A DNA stretch of 64,000 nt, from assembly GCF_030936135.1 (NCBI RefSeq), contig NC_082603.1, forward strand, positions 13,856,880-13,920,879. Reading direction: 5' to 3'. The position numbers and the translations under genes were made by a program. How positions within the stretch are numbered: the stretch's first letter is position 1; each line of letters opens with the position of its first letter. The notes below the pieces were generated by a model. The model made no database searches. It worked only from the letters and a program-made list of their open reading frames with translations, and was not told where the DNA came from. This DNA is from Gavia stellata (lineage: Eukaryota; Chordata; Aves; Gaviiformes; Gaviidae). Shown here piece after piece: positions 31,732 through 50,520 of the stretch.

Positions 31732-31761
31732 CAAAGTTCCTATTGCAGCTGTCAAAGTTCA
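31732..31761. promoter_or_regulatory. Pair of HNF4-like sites around an E-box, amylase copy A promoter
   Basis: CAAAGTTCC (31,732-31,740) and CAAAGTTCA (31,753-31,761) lie on the plus strand with starts 21 bp apart, two helical turns, and a CAGCTG E-box (31,746-31,751) between them. CAAAGTTCA is a known type of HNF4 site (liver, gut, pancreas), and E-boxes of this kind are bound by the pancreatic PTF1 complex. Copy B shows no such pair at the same place. Binding is inference only. Confidence 0.4.
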
Positions 31762-34700
31762 CACGGATCAATGCTACCAGTTATTATTTGGCTAGCTAGC
31801 TCGATAGAATTTTTCTGGTTTGTTTTTTCCTGGATTGCCCAACAGCTGAAGATAAAATACCTTTTCACAGTGATTATACATTATCAAAAACCAAGCAGTC
31901 TGTGAGCAATGCACCTAAATTCAGAATCGTACTCTTTCTAATCATGTAAACAAAGATACTTTATCAAAAGTATTGCAAAACATAACACACAGACCCTCAA
32001 ACGGGGCTCTGGAAAGTAAAAGGAAAGGGAGGTGATTAAAGGACAACTGGAAGTCTAACAGCTCTAGGAGAATGAACGTGTTTGCCAGCATTCAGAGGCA
32101 TCTAGCTTTCAGGATTAGTCCGAGCTCAAACCAGGGTATCTGATCAGCCACTCTCAGTCAATAACAGACGCATCACACAACACATCGTGGGTCTTCACCA
32201 GGTGAATCACACTGGTAACTGGAAACTGACCCTTTTTCATGTCTGAAGTTTTTCTAGTGTCGTTGCCCAGTCCCTTCTAGGAACTGCTACCATTTTTTTT
32301 CACACAGTCGTGCGGAGAAACTGTTGCTCTACCTGACTGAAAGTGATCAGAGCTGCGTTTTCCTCTCCAACAAAGACTCTGCATAAGGTTTCATCTCATT
32401 TTAAATGACCAATGATTCATCTGAGTCAAGGAAGGAAACCCAAAATCAGATGCAAACTGATACTGCAGATGAGTTTTAGCTGCTTGACATAAAACTGAAT
32501 TTGAAAGCCAGAGTTGTTGCCCAAGTGCCTTCTGGCTTTTCCTACAATTTCTTCCTTCAAAAAACCTTCTGACTTTTGTTCATGATGTAATTTCAGGTCT
32601 TCATTTGGAACTGACTTATAAGATCAAGGTCTCAGCAACAACGCTTCATGAATAAGCTCAAGTCATGCCAATGATAAAACAACACTCTGAGAGAGTACAA
32701 AGTCCAGAAAATCCCTGACATTTGACGAATAGCTGTGAGAAAAACAAAAAGTCCACAAAATGGCACATTCACTCCATGAGAAAGGAAACCTCAGTGCACT
32801 TTGTACCTGAACTGCCTCTAGTATGTTCCTTCTGAAACTAGCCATGCCGTTGAATATGTCACGTGTATCCTTCTCTTTCCCAGAATTTGTCTTTAAGGAC
32901 AAAACGCAGAAGCAGGTCCCATTTGCCCACCTGTTCATTTTCATGTCACAGACCTTATCGAAGTATAACCCCAAGTAGAAAGTATTTAATGTGGTTTCAA
33001 ACATAGCATCTCTTTTGGTATGGTAAAAACGTCAGGTACCTAACAAATTGGCTCTGATTTTCAGGGGAGTTTTAGGGCAGTTGAAGCTTTGGGCAGATGA
33101 GACATTGGAGGGGTTTGGCTTTGTTTTGAAATCCCGTGTTTTAATCCATTTGATCTCCCAGTATGTTTGGAAACCTGGTTGTGAAGTACTGGAGGATGTG
33201 GGTTCTAGACATTGAAACAAGACTCTATTATTTGCAAGCTTTTACACTGCAAACCTAAAAAAGCAGGCCTGCTCTTAGATGTCTGTCAATCGAATATACA
33301 ATCGATACCATGCTGCAACAGCAGCATTTTCCCAATACAATGCTGCAGCATCAATGTGTACACAAGACCTACCAGCATGTGACTGACCAATAAATCCGTC
33401 CAAAGGAAGAAGGCTCAGAGGAGACAGGCAAGAGTGACTTGCCCATGAAGCTCAGGGAATAATGCAGGCTGTAACTGTTCACAGGTGTTGCAAAGAACGC
33501 TGACTTTATCTCAACACAAAGAGGGCTGGAGGGTGGCCCTTATTTTAGATAAACAGCTGTGTCAGTTGAGTGCATCAGCTGGTAGTGTAACTGTTTATTC
33601 CTGAGGTAATTAAAAGAGTGTGAATGTCTCCCTGGTTTAGCCAGACCAGCATGGGGAGGAGTGTACACATGACTCAGCACAACAGAGATTATAAAAACTA
33701 AACAACTAACAAAAGATTTTCGAAGATAGCAATGGGCTTTAGCTGGTTTCAACCCACATATTCCTTTCCAGTGATTAGGGATGCCCAGCATCCTGATGGT
33801 GAGTGTATTATGGACACCAGTAATGGAGATGACATCGATACTGTGATTGAACTGTATATTGCAATTGTTATATTTTGCTAAAAGTGTAACTTACATTTGT
33901 ATTGTGATTTCAGTATATTTTGTATCACTCTGGTAAGTCAGAAAAAGTATCTACCACCAATTATCTTCAAATAAGTAAATTTGATAGTAAACATTACACC
34001 CTCCGCACATGGAATACCTAAAAGAAGCTGGTTAGAGAGTATTGGACTCTGACACAGTCAGAGCAATCTCAATGCAACCATCTGCCCCACTGCTATTTAG
34101 CTTGACCAAATGAATAATCAGTATTGTTGTGCTCCATCATAAGAACGGCTTGAAGGGTATGAAAAGACAGGTAAGTGTGCTTGTGCACACGTAAAAGACT
34201 AAGGGAGATGACAGTCTTAAAGATGCTCAGTTAGAGATACTAGACTTGAATTATCACCTTTAAAAAAAATAAGATGGCTACATTTATTGCTACTCACCAG
34301 ACAGGTGAGTATCATAACATGCTACAAAGTTGAGATTGTCCTCCTCTCAGGAAATACACAGTTCTCAAATTTCAGTGGTATCTGCCATAGCAAGGCCACT
34401 GCAAATCCCAGGAAGGGTGGCGAACAGTGGTGTCGGAGAAGCAGAGAAAGAGCCAGTACAAGAAAAGATTAAGCTGTCATAGCTGTAGGATCTAAAAAGT
34501 CATGCCAGTTTCCACAGCAGAGATGTATTTATCACCTTGATTGTAAATTTTTAGCTGCCAGGATACTGACACTATCACGCATTATATAGGATCTCATGCT
34601 TTTAAACCACCTTTCCTGAAAATTGACTTCAGGGGTGTTCTAGCAAAACATGGATGTGAACCCATGCCTTTGCCACCCCAGTTTGCACAAACAAGTGGAG

Positions 34701-34887
34701 CCAGGCTGTTTTAAAGGGGCAGGAGGACTCCCTGACCTGATCCTGGTGGCTAACAACAGGTTTGCAATGCCTATCAACATCCTGCCACATGAGTCTCTCA
34801 ATCGTTGACACCACTCCAGTGAGCAGAAAAGGGGCTGTGTTTTGCCAGCAGGTCCTCTGCCCTCAGCAAGGCAGTGCTGGCCAAAGT
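31762..34887. other. Spacer between the two amylase genes
   Basis: Five-prime flank of copy A followed by the region past the duplicated block of copy B. No exon chain is visible. From about 34,630 to 34,887 the sequence is GC-richer and runs straight into the duplicated block, so that block may be part of a longer repeat that is cut short at 24,927 in the other copy. Confidence 0.55.
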
Positions 34888-36025
34888 GAGCAAGGGCGAC
34901 AGACGGTCGGTCCAGCCTCTGGGCCAGAGACACCACCTGGCCCCTTCCTCCCCACCGTGACTGCCTGGCCAGACACTCCAAGCCCTTGGGCACACCGAGA
35001 GCCAATATCCGCCCCCAACACCCATGCGCTCACTCTCTCCTGCCACAAAAGGGAAACAGCCCTTAAAAGTACACCTGGACCTCAAAAATAATAAATCCCA
35101 ACGTTCCTCTTCCATTTGCCCCTCCAGACTGGGTCACAATGAGTATTTTTGGCCAAGTAGACATTCTGACTTAAAGCAAAGGCTGCACTCTCACATCTAC
35201 CGCTGCATTTTCTCACAACTGACAATGAAATTGGGAGAGACACCAAGTCTGTACTCCATCTGCGTAATTCTCTGAGATAGGACAGAATAAGCAAGCCTAA
35301 TGCATCACAGAGACAAGAATATGCTGTGCTTCAGCCACTCTCACGAGGTCTAAGCAATGCTTGGATATACAGCTCGCTTCTCAGACACTTTTGGACAGCC
35401 ACAGTGAACATTCGTTTGAAGCGAGCCATTGGGACTAACGATGGAAGATCTGTTTTTTGGTTTGTACAGGCACAAACTGGCCGTGAACCAGGCAACCCGC
35501 TGACTTGACTGATGTCATAGGCTGGAATAATTGATTGGTATGGCCCAGCTTCCTCTAATGACCCAGACCTTGGGTTTAGTTTGTTGCAAGAAACGAATGA
35601 ACTGTCTGTGCATGTAGGCACCACTCATAGCGGACTACCCACAATGCAGTGGCTCTGGGATACAGATGTGTGTGTATGCATTGGCCTTGGAAATACTGTG
35701 TTTTTACTTACCCAGGTGTTGATCTGGGGTTTTTCTATTTATTTTATTTTCTCCCGTATTTCTGTGATGTGGGAAATGGAGTGCTGCATTGCTTTAAAAC
35801 CCACCACTGCACTGCCACTAGTTATGACGTGATAAAGTTGCAATCCAATTCATTAAGGGAAAAAACATTGCTCTTCAGTTTGATTGCCTTTATTATTCAC
35901 TAGATACAGAGAATCACTCATACTCGAATACCAGGGAATAGCACATCAGGGAAACAGTAAATGTACAGACCAATGGAAGAAACACATTTTCAACTGAGTT
36001 ATAACTTGGCATTAACTTGAATTGC
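34888..36025. repeat. Duplicated amylase 3' flank, copy 2 (LTR-free)
   Basis: Counterpart of 24,927-26,667 without the LTR. It holds the empty insertion site (TTGTACAGGCACAAACT near 35,462-35,478), a 17-bp T-rich insertion in the middle, the AATAAA at 35,888-35,893 (gene strand), and ends inside coding sequence at 36,025. The downstream edge is where A-type exon 10 stops aligning. Confidence 0.93.
35999..36025 (-). pseudogene. Remnant of a further amylase exon 10: last nine codons and stop
   Basis: On the gene strand these 27 bases read A-I-Q-V-N-A-K-L-stop, matching the end of copy A (26,641-26,667) with one base change. Upstream on the gene strand the similarity stops at once and 402 bases of unrelated DNA separate it from the real exon 10 of copy B. 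The remnant plus its A-type 3' flank look like the tail of a deleted or rearranged amylase copy. It is too short to be functional and lies in the region that copy B would use as 3' UTR or flank. Confidence 0.8.
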
Positions 36026-36175
36026 GTCATGTTTCAGCCCAAAGGTGTCTTCTCTTGATTTTTGGACATGCTGTTAATTCCCAGTCCAGCTTCACCATAA
36101 GGAGAACTACATTTCCACTTACGCACGGAGCAGCACAATTTAAAATTAAGTAATTTCAATTTTCTCCTTTCATTT

Positions 36176-36181
36176 TTTATT
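36176..36181 (-). terminator. Candidate poly(A) signal of amylase copy B
   Basis: AATAAA on the gene strand, 247 nt past the stop codon at 36,428-36,430. A second AATAAA, inherited with the A-type flank, lies at 35,888-35,893. I cannot tell which is used. Confidence 0.45.
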
Positions 36182-36427
36182 AGTACTTCAACTGAATAAA
36201 GTGCAATTACAAAGGTAAACAGGCATATACCGCCTCTTCCAGATCTGCACTAGCACCACTACTCTTGTCTCTGTAGAGCAGCTACTCGGTATTTCATTAA
36301 TATAAGCTAATACACTTTGCTCTGTCACAGTGCATTCAGTGCTGGAGTGCTGACACCATCAGAACACTTTGTATGCTATTAGCAAAAATACAGAAGAGAA
36401 GAAACAACACGTGCACAACAGATCTGG

Positions 36428-43756
<7,329 letters not shown>

Positions 43757-43793
43757 CCTGTGCTCTGTGATCAGTTGCGCTCTTCTTACTGCC

Positions 43794-43800
43794 TATTTAT
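43794..43800 (-). promoter_or_regulatory. TATA-like box of amylase copy B
   Basis: ATAAATA on the gene strand, 38 bp upstream of the ATG, the same spacing as in copy A. Beyond the box the two upstream regions do not align, so the promoters have diverged. Confidence 0.65.
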
Positions 43801-46270
43801 GTTCCTGCAAGAGGGTAAAGTACACATTACAAAATACATATTTAATAAAAAATAAATATGATGGCAGAGATGGGCATTTAATTTTACTTGATTGTCGTTT
43901 TGTTTGAGAATTGGATTCTATCTAAGCTATATCAATCCCCCATACTAACGGTAACTTTGTTTTTCTGAAGTTAAAATTCAGACACTATCTAATACCAGCT
44001 GTGTCTAGTGTGCAAAAGTTATATTTTTATTAGTATAAAGACAAAAACAACCCCAAAAAGTAAAGGAGTACTTATACAGACTGACTGAAATGAACATTTC
44101 ATTTCTCATTTTAATGTATAATACTTTACATTCCTATTTATCCTTGTGAGGCATCTTGTTTTCAAAAATCTGTGTTACTATGACTTATGCACATTTAGAC
44201 AAGGCCTTGGAGAAACAGCATGTTTCTTACCGTGAGTTGCCACGAAACCCCAGATATTTTGGAGGCCTAACATATGTGAGTCTGTCATTCGTGATATGCA
44301 TGATATCTATCATTCAACGAACAGCCCTAATCTTGGAAGATCTCTCAGATACAGAAGTGACTATACCAACTCAAAACCAGAAACGCTAAATGTTTCATCT
44401 GAGTACACCTGTACAATTTGCATGGAGATACTCTTCTCCCAGAGAACACAGCGCAATGGCATGCAGAGGTTAGAAGTGCTGTGGAGCTCCATAACCAACA
44501 AGCCTCCTTCTCAGTGCCCTGGTACAGAGTTCTGCAAATGCACTGAAGGAGCTTTCCAGAGGAGGAAAACCAGCTGCTAGGTTAAGAGCTATACTTCCCA
44601 ATACATATCATATTTGTATTTACTTATAAAACACAGATGACAAGCCTATTAAAATTGTCTCTCCTTTTTCTTATCTAAAGAGAAATACAACTTACAAACA
44701 AACCAGAAGTTAAACAACTATCAAGGTTTACATTATGCTATTTAGGATCTCATTTTGCACTCTTCATGTTTAGAAGTTGATTTAGAAGTTGATTTAGAAA
44801 GTCTGAGATACAAAGAAGTCCTACAAGGAGATCTTTTGCAAACAAAAGGCTGAACTACTACTTCCCTTAAATAACAAAACACAGAATCTTGTTACTTTCC
44901 TCTAAGTATCTATTCTTTGTAAAAAGCTGTCTTAACACAGAAACAACAGGGCAATAAGGTGATTCCTGGGTGCTGTCCTAGAGGACACCAAACACTTCAG
45001 TGAAGGTTTAAACATGAATACAAGGGCCTTCAGGTTTGCTACATGAAAGAAACCTGCACCCTTTCCTGATTTAATACACATTTAGGAATGCACTGCTGAA
45101 AACTCCAACCTGCTATGATACAGATAAAAAAAAGTTTATATAAAAATCTATGATTTCTACAAAATGACCCTCATTTTTATTTCAAGGAAAGGATGATCAA
45201 TATGTCTCAGTCAGTGAAGCTGCACTCTTTGGAGCAAATTCAAGCACAAAATATGCTAAAGTGTAGAACGTGCCTTCCAGAGCCTGTTGCTATCACCTGT
45301 CACCATACATCACAGGCAGCCAGATTTATTTAGAATGAATAATTTGGTAAATTTAGCTTGTTTTTCTGCTTGTGAACGAAGTAATTTTAATGAAATTATC
45401 TACTTGAAGATCTTTGGTAGAGTATACAAATAAATTTCAGCCGTAAGCAGTTGCTCTGTGCTTCCATTTTCATGAAAGAATGCTTCTTTGCCCTGATAGG
45501 AAGAACATACATTAACAGAAAAGGAGCTAAGAAAGTTCAATCTTCTCTGATGAGAGAAGCCATTTATCAAACTGGCAATTTTACTTACAGCAGTAAGCAC
45601 ACAAAGCAGTAAATTACACAAAGCAGTAAGAATAATATGTTTTGACCCAACCAGCTCCAAGGCCCAGTGCTTGAAGAGAAGACTCAGTGTAGATTTTCAT
45701 TTCTTTGAAATAGGTTTACAGCTGCTCCGGCTTTAGTACAAGCAATGATAAGAGAATGGAGACGTTGGAATCCCCAACACTCTGAAGGATCTAGCTTCAA
45801 AATGCTTTTGAAGCTTTGAAAAAAGTTAGAGGCCTGTATTCCTCTATGGAAGAAAAGAGAGCACACCTGATTGCAATTCAAAGAAGATGGGAAAGAATTG
45901 TTTCTGAAGAACGCTACTGCTGTCTTGGACAACCTGAGAACTCAGGGCAGCTTGTCCTCCGGTGGGTTAAAGTCTGTGGCATGAAACTCAGCTGCTATCT
46001 CCAAAATACCAGCAACAATATTCAAATTTGCGGGCCTGATGAAGCTTCAGATGTTAAAGGCTGTTACAGGAAAGTAGTTTCCATGTGAACTGCTAGTCAC
46101 TCCCCACAGAACTTCCCTCAGCAGCCGCACGTTTCATACAGACGAAGCAACTCGGCTTCGGCAGCTCCTCTAGAGACAGAGCACTGCCCCTTACACAGCT
46201 CTCGTCCGGAGCAGCTCTACCGACCACAAATCCTGCCGGGCCTCTTCAGCACATACCGCAAGCAAGAAGC
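43801..46270. other. Five-prime flank of amylase copy B, no supported gene
   Basis: Open frames on the plus strand at 44,296-44,580 and 45,816-46,088 match no family and lack splice or promoter context. A short tandem repeat of AGAAGTTGATTT lies near 44,770-44,800. The stretch leads into the CpG island. Confidence 0.5.
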
Positions 46271-46515
46271 AGAACGTAATACGTACACTTCGGGGCTAGC
46301 CTGTGCCATTTCCAGCGGACCCCAGCCGCACCGCCCCGCCCGCCGCCAGCCGCGCGCAGCCGGGCCAGCAGGGCCGGGCCGGAGGCCAGCCCCTTCCGCT
46401 GGGGCGGGGCGGGGCGGGGCGGGGCGGGGCGGGGCGGCGCGGAGGGCCCCCAGCGCTGCCCTGCGGCGCCCCCGCCGGCAGCGCCGAGCGCGGCCCCGCG
46501 CCCGCCCTGCCAGGC
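46271..46515. promoter_or_regulatory. CpG island, candidate promoter
   Basis: This is the only strongly GC-rich, CpG-dense interval of the window, with many CCGCC/GCGC words and seven tandem GGGGC units (46,401-46,435) that make overlapping Sp1/KLF sites. It lies about 2.6 kb upstream of the amylase copy B start and past the end of RNPC3. Such islands normally mark promoters. Candidate transcripts are an upstream non-coding first exon of amylase (a GCG|GTATGTG donor lies at 46,267 on the minus strand) or an unannotated RNA on either strand. The direction cannot be read from the sequence. Confidence 0.6.
46401..46435 (+). repeat. (GGGGC)7 tandem repeat
   Basis: Seven exact GGGGC units, followed by GGCGC. 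Seven runs of four G spaced by a single C can form a G-quadruplex and also create repeated GC-box sites. Confidence 0.97.
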
Positions 46516-49500
46516 AGCTGCCTTACTTTAAGAGAAAGTGGTGTGTGGCAAAATAAGCTGGCTTAGCTGAAAGCGTTATATTACACGGGATTATGCCGAT
46601 TTAAGATAAAACTACATTCCGGAACACGTTTGTTCTCGAGATTTGAGAAAAGCGTATATGCAGAGATGTTTCCTCACTTCTTTTTTTTTCCTTTTGAAGT
46701 ATTTTTGTCTTTGAGTATAGCACCACCTGGCTGTTACCCTACTTCACTGCTTCGAAAATTTACCGAGTTGGCCTTTTATGCAATGTTGAAGTAGTTTGGT
46801 TCTGTACTTGTTAACTCAACATGGGTGTAAGGACATATCGCATATTTCCTCTATTATATTCCTTTTTATGTGCAATAAACTGAGTCACAAAACTTTGTAA
46901 AGTAGCTCCATCCAGATACAGACTGAAAATTTGGTAGCATAAGGAAGGGTTCCGCACCTTTGAAGGCTACAGTGGATTAGCAACATTAAAGTAGAAAATT
47001 CTAGTTACAGTGGCTTTGCCATACGAAGTAACAAATGCAATTCATCACTATCAGAATAATGTTTCTTTCCCTGGGAATGGTCAAAACCACAACTAGGGTA
47101 AATATTTGTCTGTATATAACAAAAGGATCTCATGCCAGAAGCTGCTCGCTAGGCTGGAGTAAGAGACTCGGGTAGGAGTTGCAGGACTCAAGTGTTTGTC
47201 CTACAACAAGAACAGTAGCAACGTAAGCTACTTAAGGAAACCAAGGTATTTACGATGGCAAATGTGTTCTCTTCAGTTTGTATCAAGTTAGGAAGATACA
47301 TTTAAGGAATAAACGGGAAGCAGTTGGAAACGTCCTAGAAAATAATAAAGGAAAAGTGATTCTCAGTTTGCATTAGGTCCTCTCTTAGCTGTCAGATTCC
47401 AAAGATATGAAGGGATAACAAAGATGCAAATGATCTAACATGACATGTCTTAGTGAATTTTCCAAGTTACTATTGTCGTAAGGATAATCGAGCTAGAAAC
47501 CGTTCATTTCTGAATGCATGTTAACTCCACTTTGCAGATTATATTATTTTTACCTTCTCAAACCAAAGTTTCTTTTCACTACCACATAGTGAAGTCCCCA
47601 AAATTCAAAGTTTTTGAGGAAAAAAACGCTCAAAATACAGGAACTGAAGATGAGCCTTATATATCAAACTCACACTGAGGACACTGGAGAAACATGCACA
47701 CTTTTTAAAAATCCATCTCTTTAGAATTAAAAGCACATTAGAATGACCTTCTGAATTTGGCTTTCAAAGAAAATTCTGACAAGGCACACAACTCACATTT
47801 ATATATAGAAAATAAATCTAATTTAGTTTCTGCTATCACAGGATCTTTGCTATATCAGGGAGTCAATTTATGCAAAAGCACTAGAGTAAAATTCATGATT
47901 GTTAGATTACCTGAGTCAGCCTCACCTTGAAAATTATAGCGATACAAGTATATTCAAAAGTTTAATTAAATAAGAAATGTTGCTGTGTATACGTACCATT
48001 AGCTAATGAAGAAAAATTGTGAAGTAAGCCTGCATTCACTGCTTATGTGCAATCTTGGAAGTCAGCCCTAATGACTTGTTAAAAAAAAATAGAGGTCATT
48101 TGACCTGAAATATCAGATCAAACATTCTGAGGGAAAGGAAAAAAAACCAAAAACTAACAAGCAGAAATGGGTGTACAAAAACCCGGTCGATTCAAGGGAA
48201 TTAAAGCTTTGCCTTCTGACTTTAAAAAAGTTCTCTCAACTGGACTGCAAAAGTTTCTGTGACAGATTATCAGTATAGGATGTTGGGGAGTATGTTTTAT
48301 TTGTTCTTTAATAATATAACCCCACCAAGAACACAGCTTCGCTTTATTCATAATGGAATGGCCACACAACACTCAAAAATTTCTTTTAAGTCACTTTCTC
48401 TCTTCTAAGCATCATAAACCCTTCAAAAGTTCTCACAAAACTTCCTCTTTCAGTGTATTTTTCCTGGCCTATTACTCCAAATACAGGTAAGAAACTAACC
48501 AACAACTACACAGTCCACATGGGAATGCAGCAAATAAGCTAAGAAGAATTCCAGTAAAAGCATTTTAAAGTAATCTGCTAAGCCAGTGCATATTGAAAAA
48601 ACAGCAGATACACTTATTTTGGTCCAGCAATCAATACTAGTGATTTAGGCTGTTTGCAGGTGGAATGCTGGCAAAACAAAAAAGTTTTTACACCAGCCTG
48701 TTACCACACCATCAACTATGAATTAATATTTTAGGGAATAATTTTCTCCTTAAATCCACTGGACTCTCTTGCCAAGTAAATGTCATTGCACCATTTGCCA
48801 CGTGGTTTTAGAAAGTTACTCTAATCTTCCTAGTATGTAACAAATCTTACTATGTGACCTCCACAGCATTGGTTTTTATTAAACAGAGTTCAACAGAGCA
48901 AGGGCCACACCTATGCTGGTTTAACACTGTTTTAACTGCTACTCTTGTTTTAATGACTTCAGTCTCAACAGTGATATTTTTCAAGATATGGATGAACAAT
49001 GAAAGTTAATTACTGAGGAAAAAACAGTGCCTAATTTCACAGCACAATTTCATGCCAGTGCACTACTCGTCCTGCTTAGTCTCCAAGACAAAAAAAAAGA
49101 TTTACATTAAAATGAGATTATCCTTAGATTTTCTTATCTTTTTACCCTGAAACACTAACAGCTAAACATCACACTCAAGGAGGTGCATATGAATATATAC
49201 TCTGAATCATCTAGAACATGCTGCACAGTTACAGTTGGACTGTTCACTTTTTCAAAACAAAGAAAGTGTCTTCCTCCTCCTTCCCACTCCCAAACCCCAC
49301 AACAAAAGTCGAAATGAAGAGAGAACGGCAAGAGAGAAAGGGAATAATTTATTAGATTTCACAGGCAAACCAACATATATTTATCATATAAGTCTTGTGA
49401 CAGTTTAAAGATATTTGGAATCTTTAAGATGAGAAAATTTATACTCTGCCTTAAATACTTTAGAAACACTACTACGCACAGTTCAAGAGTTGCGATGATT

Positions 49501-50430
49501 ACACTGCTTCTTCCCCCAGCTTGATAATACTTGAAAGAGATGGAACACAAAAGGGACCTGGAACATCACAAAGGCATGTTAAAAGTAAGAACAACTAGAA
49601 AATAGTAGTGTTATGCTTTCTTTTGACAACTAAATTGAAAGATGCTTAGTATTTAGAAAAGAGCTGAATGTCTGAAAAAATGTGACTTAATAGATACTGT
49701 AATATAAAATTAATACAGCCTGTAAGTTAAACAATAATGTAATGTGAAACCCAGAAGAAAAATACAAGCCACTAGCAACAACACTACCTCAGTGCAGAGA
49801 ACAATCTAAAAAAAACCAACAAAAAGGTACCAATGATTAATAGTTGATTAATAGTTCAATTCCAAGTACTTCATTGTGAAATACTGTTAGATTTTCTTCT
49901 CTACTCAAAAAAAGAAAAAAGTAAGGAATGTACAAACTAAGTCAACTACAGATTGTTTCTCATACAGCAGGACAACAATAATCATCAAATGAACTAAAAT
50001 ACTGGTCAACCCTTTAATATTATTAAGAATTGCACTGCAACATATTTTAACCAACATATTATTATTATTATTATTATTATTATATTTAAAGAAAACCAAG
50101 ATGACATCCTCAGTGTGAGCTCAGCACAACTCCACGCACATCAGTGGAACACTTCTAGCTCATACAAGCTAAGGAATTGGACTACAAATTAGCAAGTTAT
50201 ATGACCTTTGAGGAAGAAGATGGAGGCCACCTTTTAGGACTGGGAACCTTCGTTGTGTCTATTCACGCAACACAGACAACTCACCAATTTATTTTTTTCC
50301 CCTGAAAAAGTGCCCTTGGCTTTTAAAATTACCAGATTAGTTCAAGCTCTAAAACATGTAAACTCCTCCCCACACCTACTCTATACAAAAACGTAGATGT
50401 AGTTCACTGCTACGGGAAACATTGCACAAA
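46516..50430. other. No coding gene; possible extended 3' UTR of RNPC3
   Basis: No exon chain is seen. If the 3' splice site at 50,499 is used, RNPC3's alternative last exon would run into this interval from its high end; an AATAAA on the minus strand near 49,347-49,352 is one possible end about 1.15 kb on. That assignment is inference. Confidence 0.4.
50058..50083 (+). repeat. ATT microsatellite
   Basis: About eight uninterrupted ATT units. It lies within the possible long 3' UTR of RNPC3. Confidence 0.95.
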
Positions 50431-50455
50431 AAAAGGATACAACAAGAAAGGATAC
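50431..50455 (-). promoter_or_regulatory. USSE-like element: two tandem U12-type 5' splice-site motifs, RNPC3 3' region
   Basis: On the gene strand GTATCCTTTC (50,455-50,446) is followed 15 nt later by GTATCCTTTT (50,440-50,431). Both carry the full U12-type 5' splice-site core (R)TATCCTTT. A tandem pair of such motifs is the U11-snRNP-binding splicing enhancer (USSE) known from the genes for the U11-48K and U11/U12-65K proteins, where bound U11 activates an upstream 3' splice site and lowers productive mRNA. Here a strong 3' splice site lies 44 nt upstream, as the model needs. The element lies 2.9 kb past the RNPC3 stop codon, with no other gene between. Confidence 0.82.
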
Positions 50456-50499
50456 ACTCTGCATGACAGTATTACTGCAGTATTTACGCAGGAATGTTT

Positions 50500-50520
50500 C
50501 TAAAGAAGAACAGCAGAATG
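50500..50520 (-). promoter_or_regulatory. Candidate alternative 3' splice site of RNPC3 upstream of the USSE
   Basis: On the gene strand CATTCTGCTGTTCTTCTTTAG is a pyrimidine-rich acceptor ending in TAG at 50,500; an exon would begin at 50,499. It is the natural target of the USSE and the natural partner of the donor at 53,381. Confidence 0.65.

Noticed and set aside
45816-46088. Plus-strand frame of 90 codons between amylase B and the CpG island
   Set aside because: No known domain and no promoter or splice evidence. It could be an exon of an RNA from the CpG island, but the sequence gives no support.
46303-46566. Plus-strand open frame rich in Gly, Pro, Ala and Arg
   Set aside because: It is a by-product of the CpG island and GGGGC repeat, with no splice context or family resemblance.
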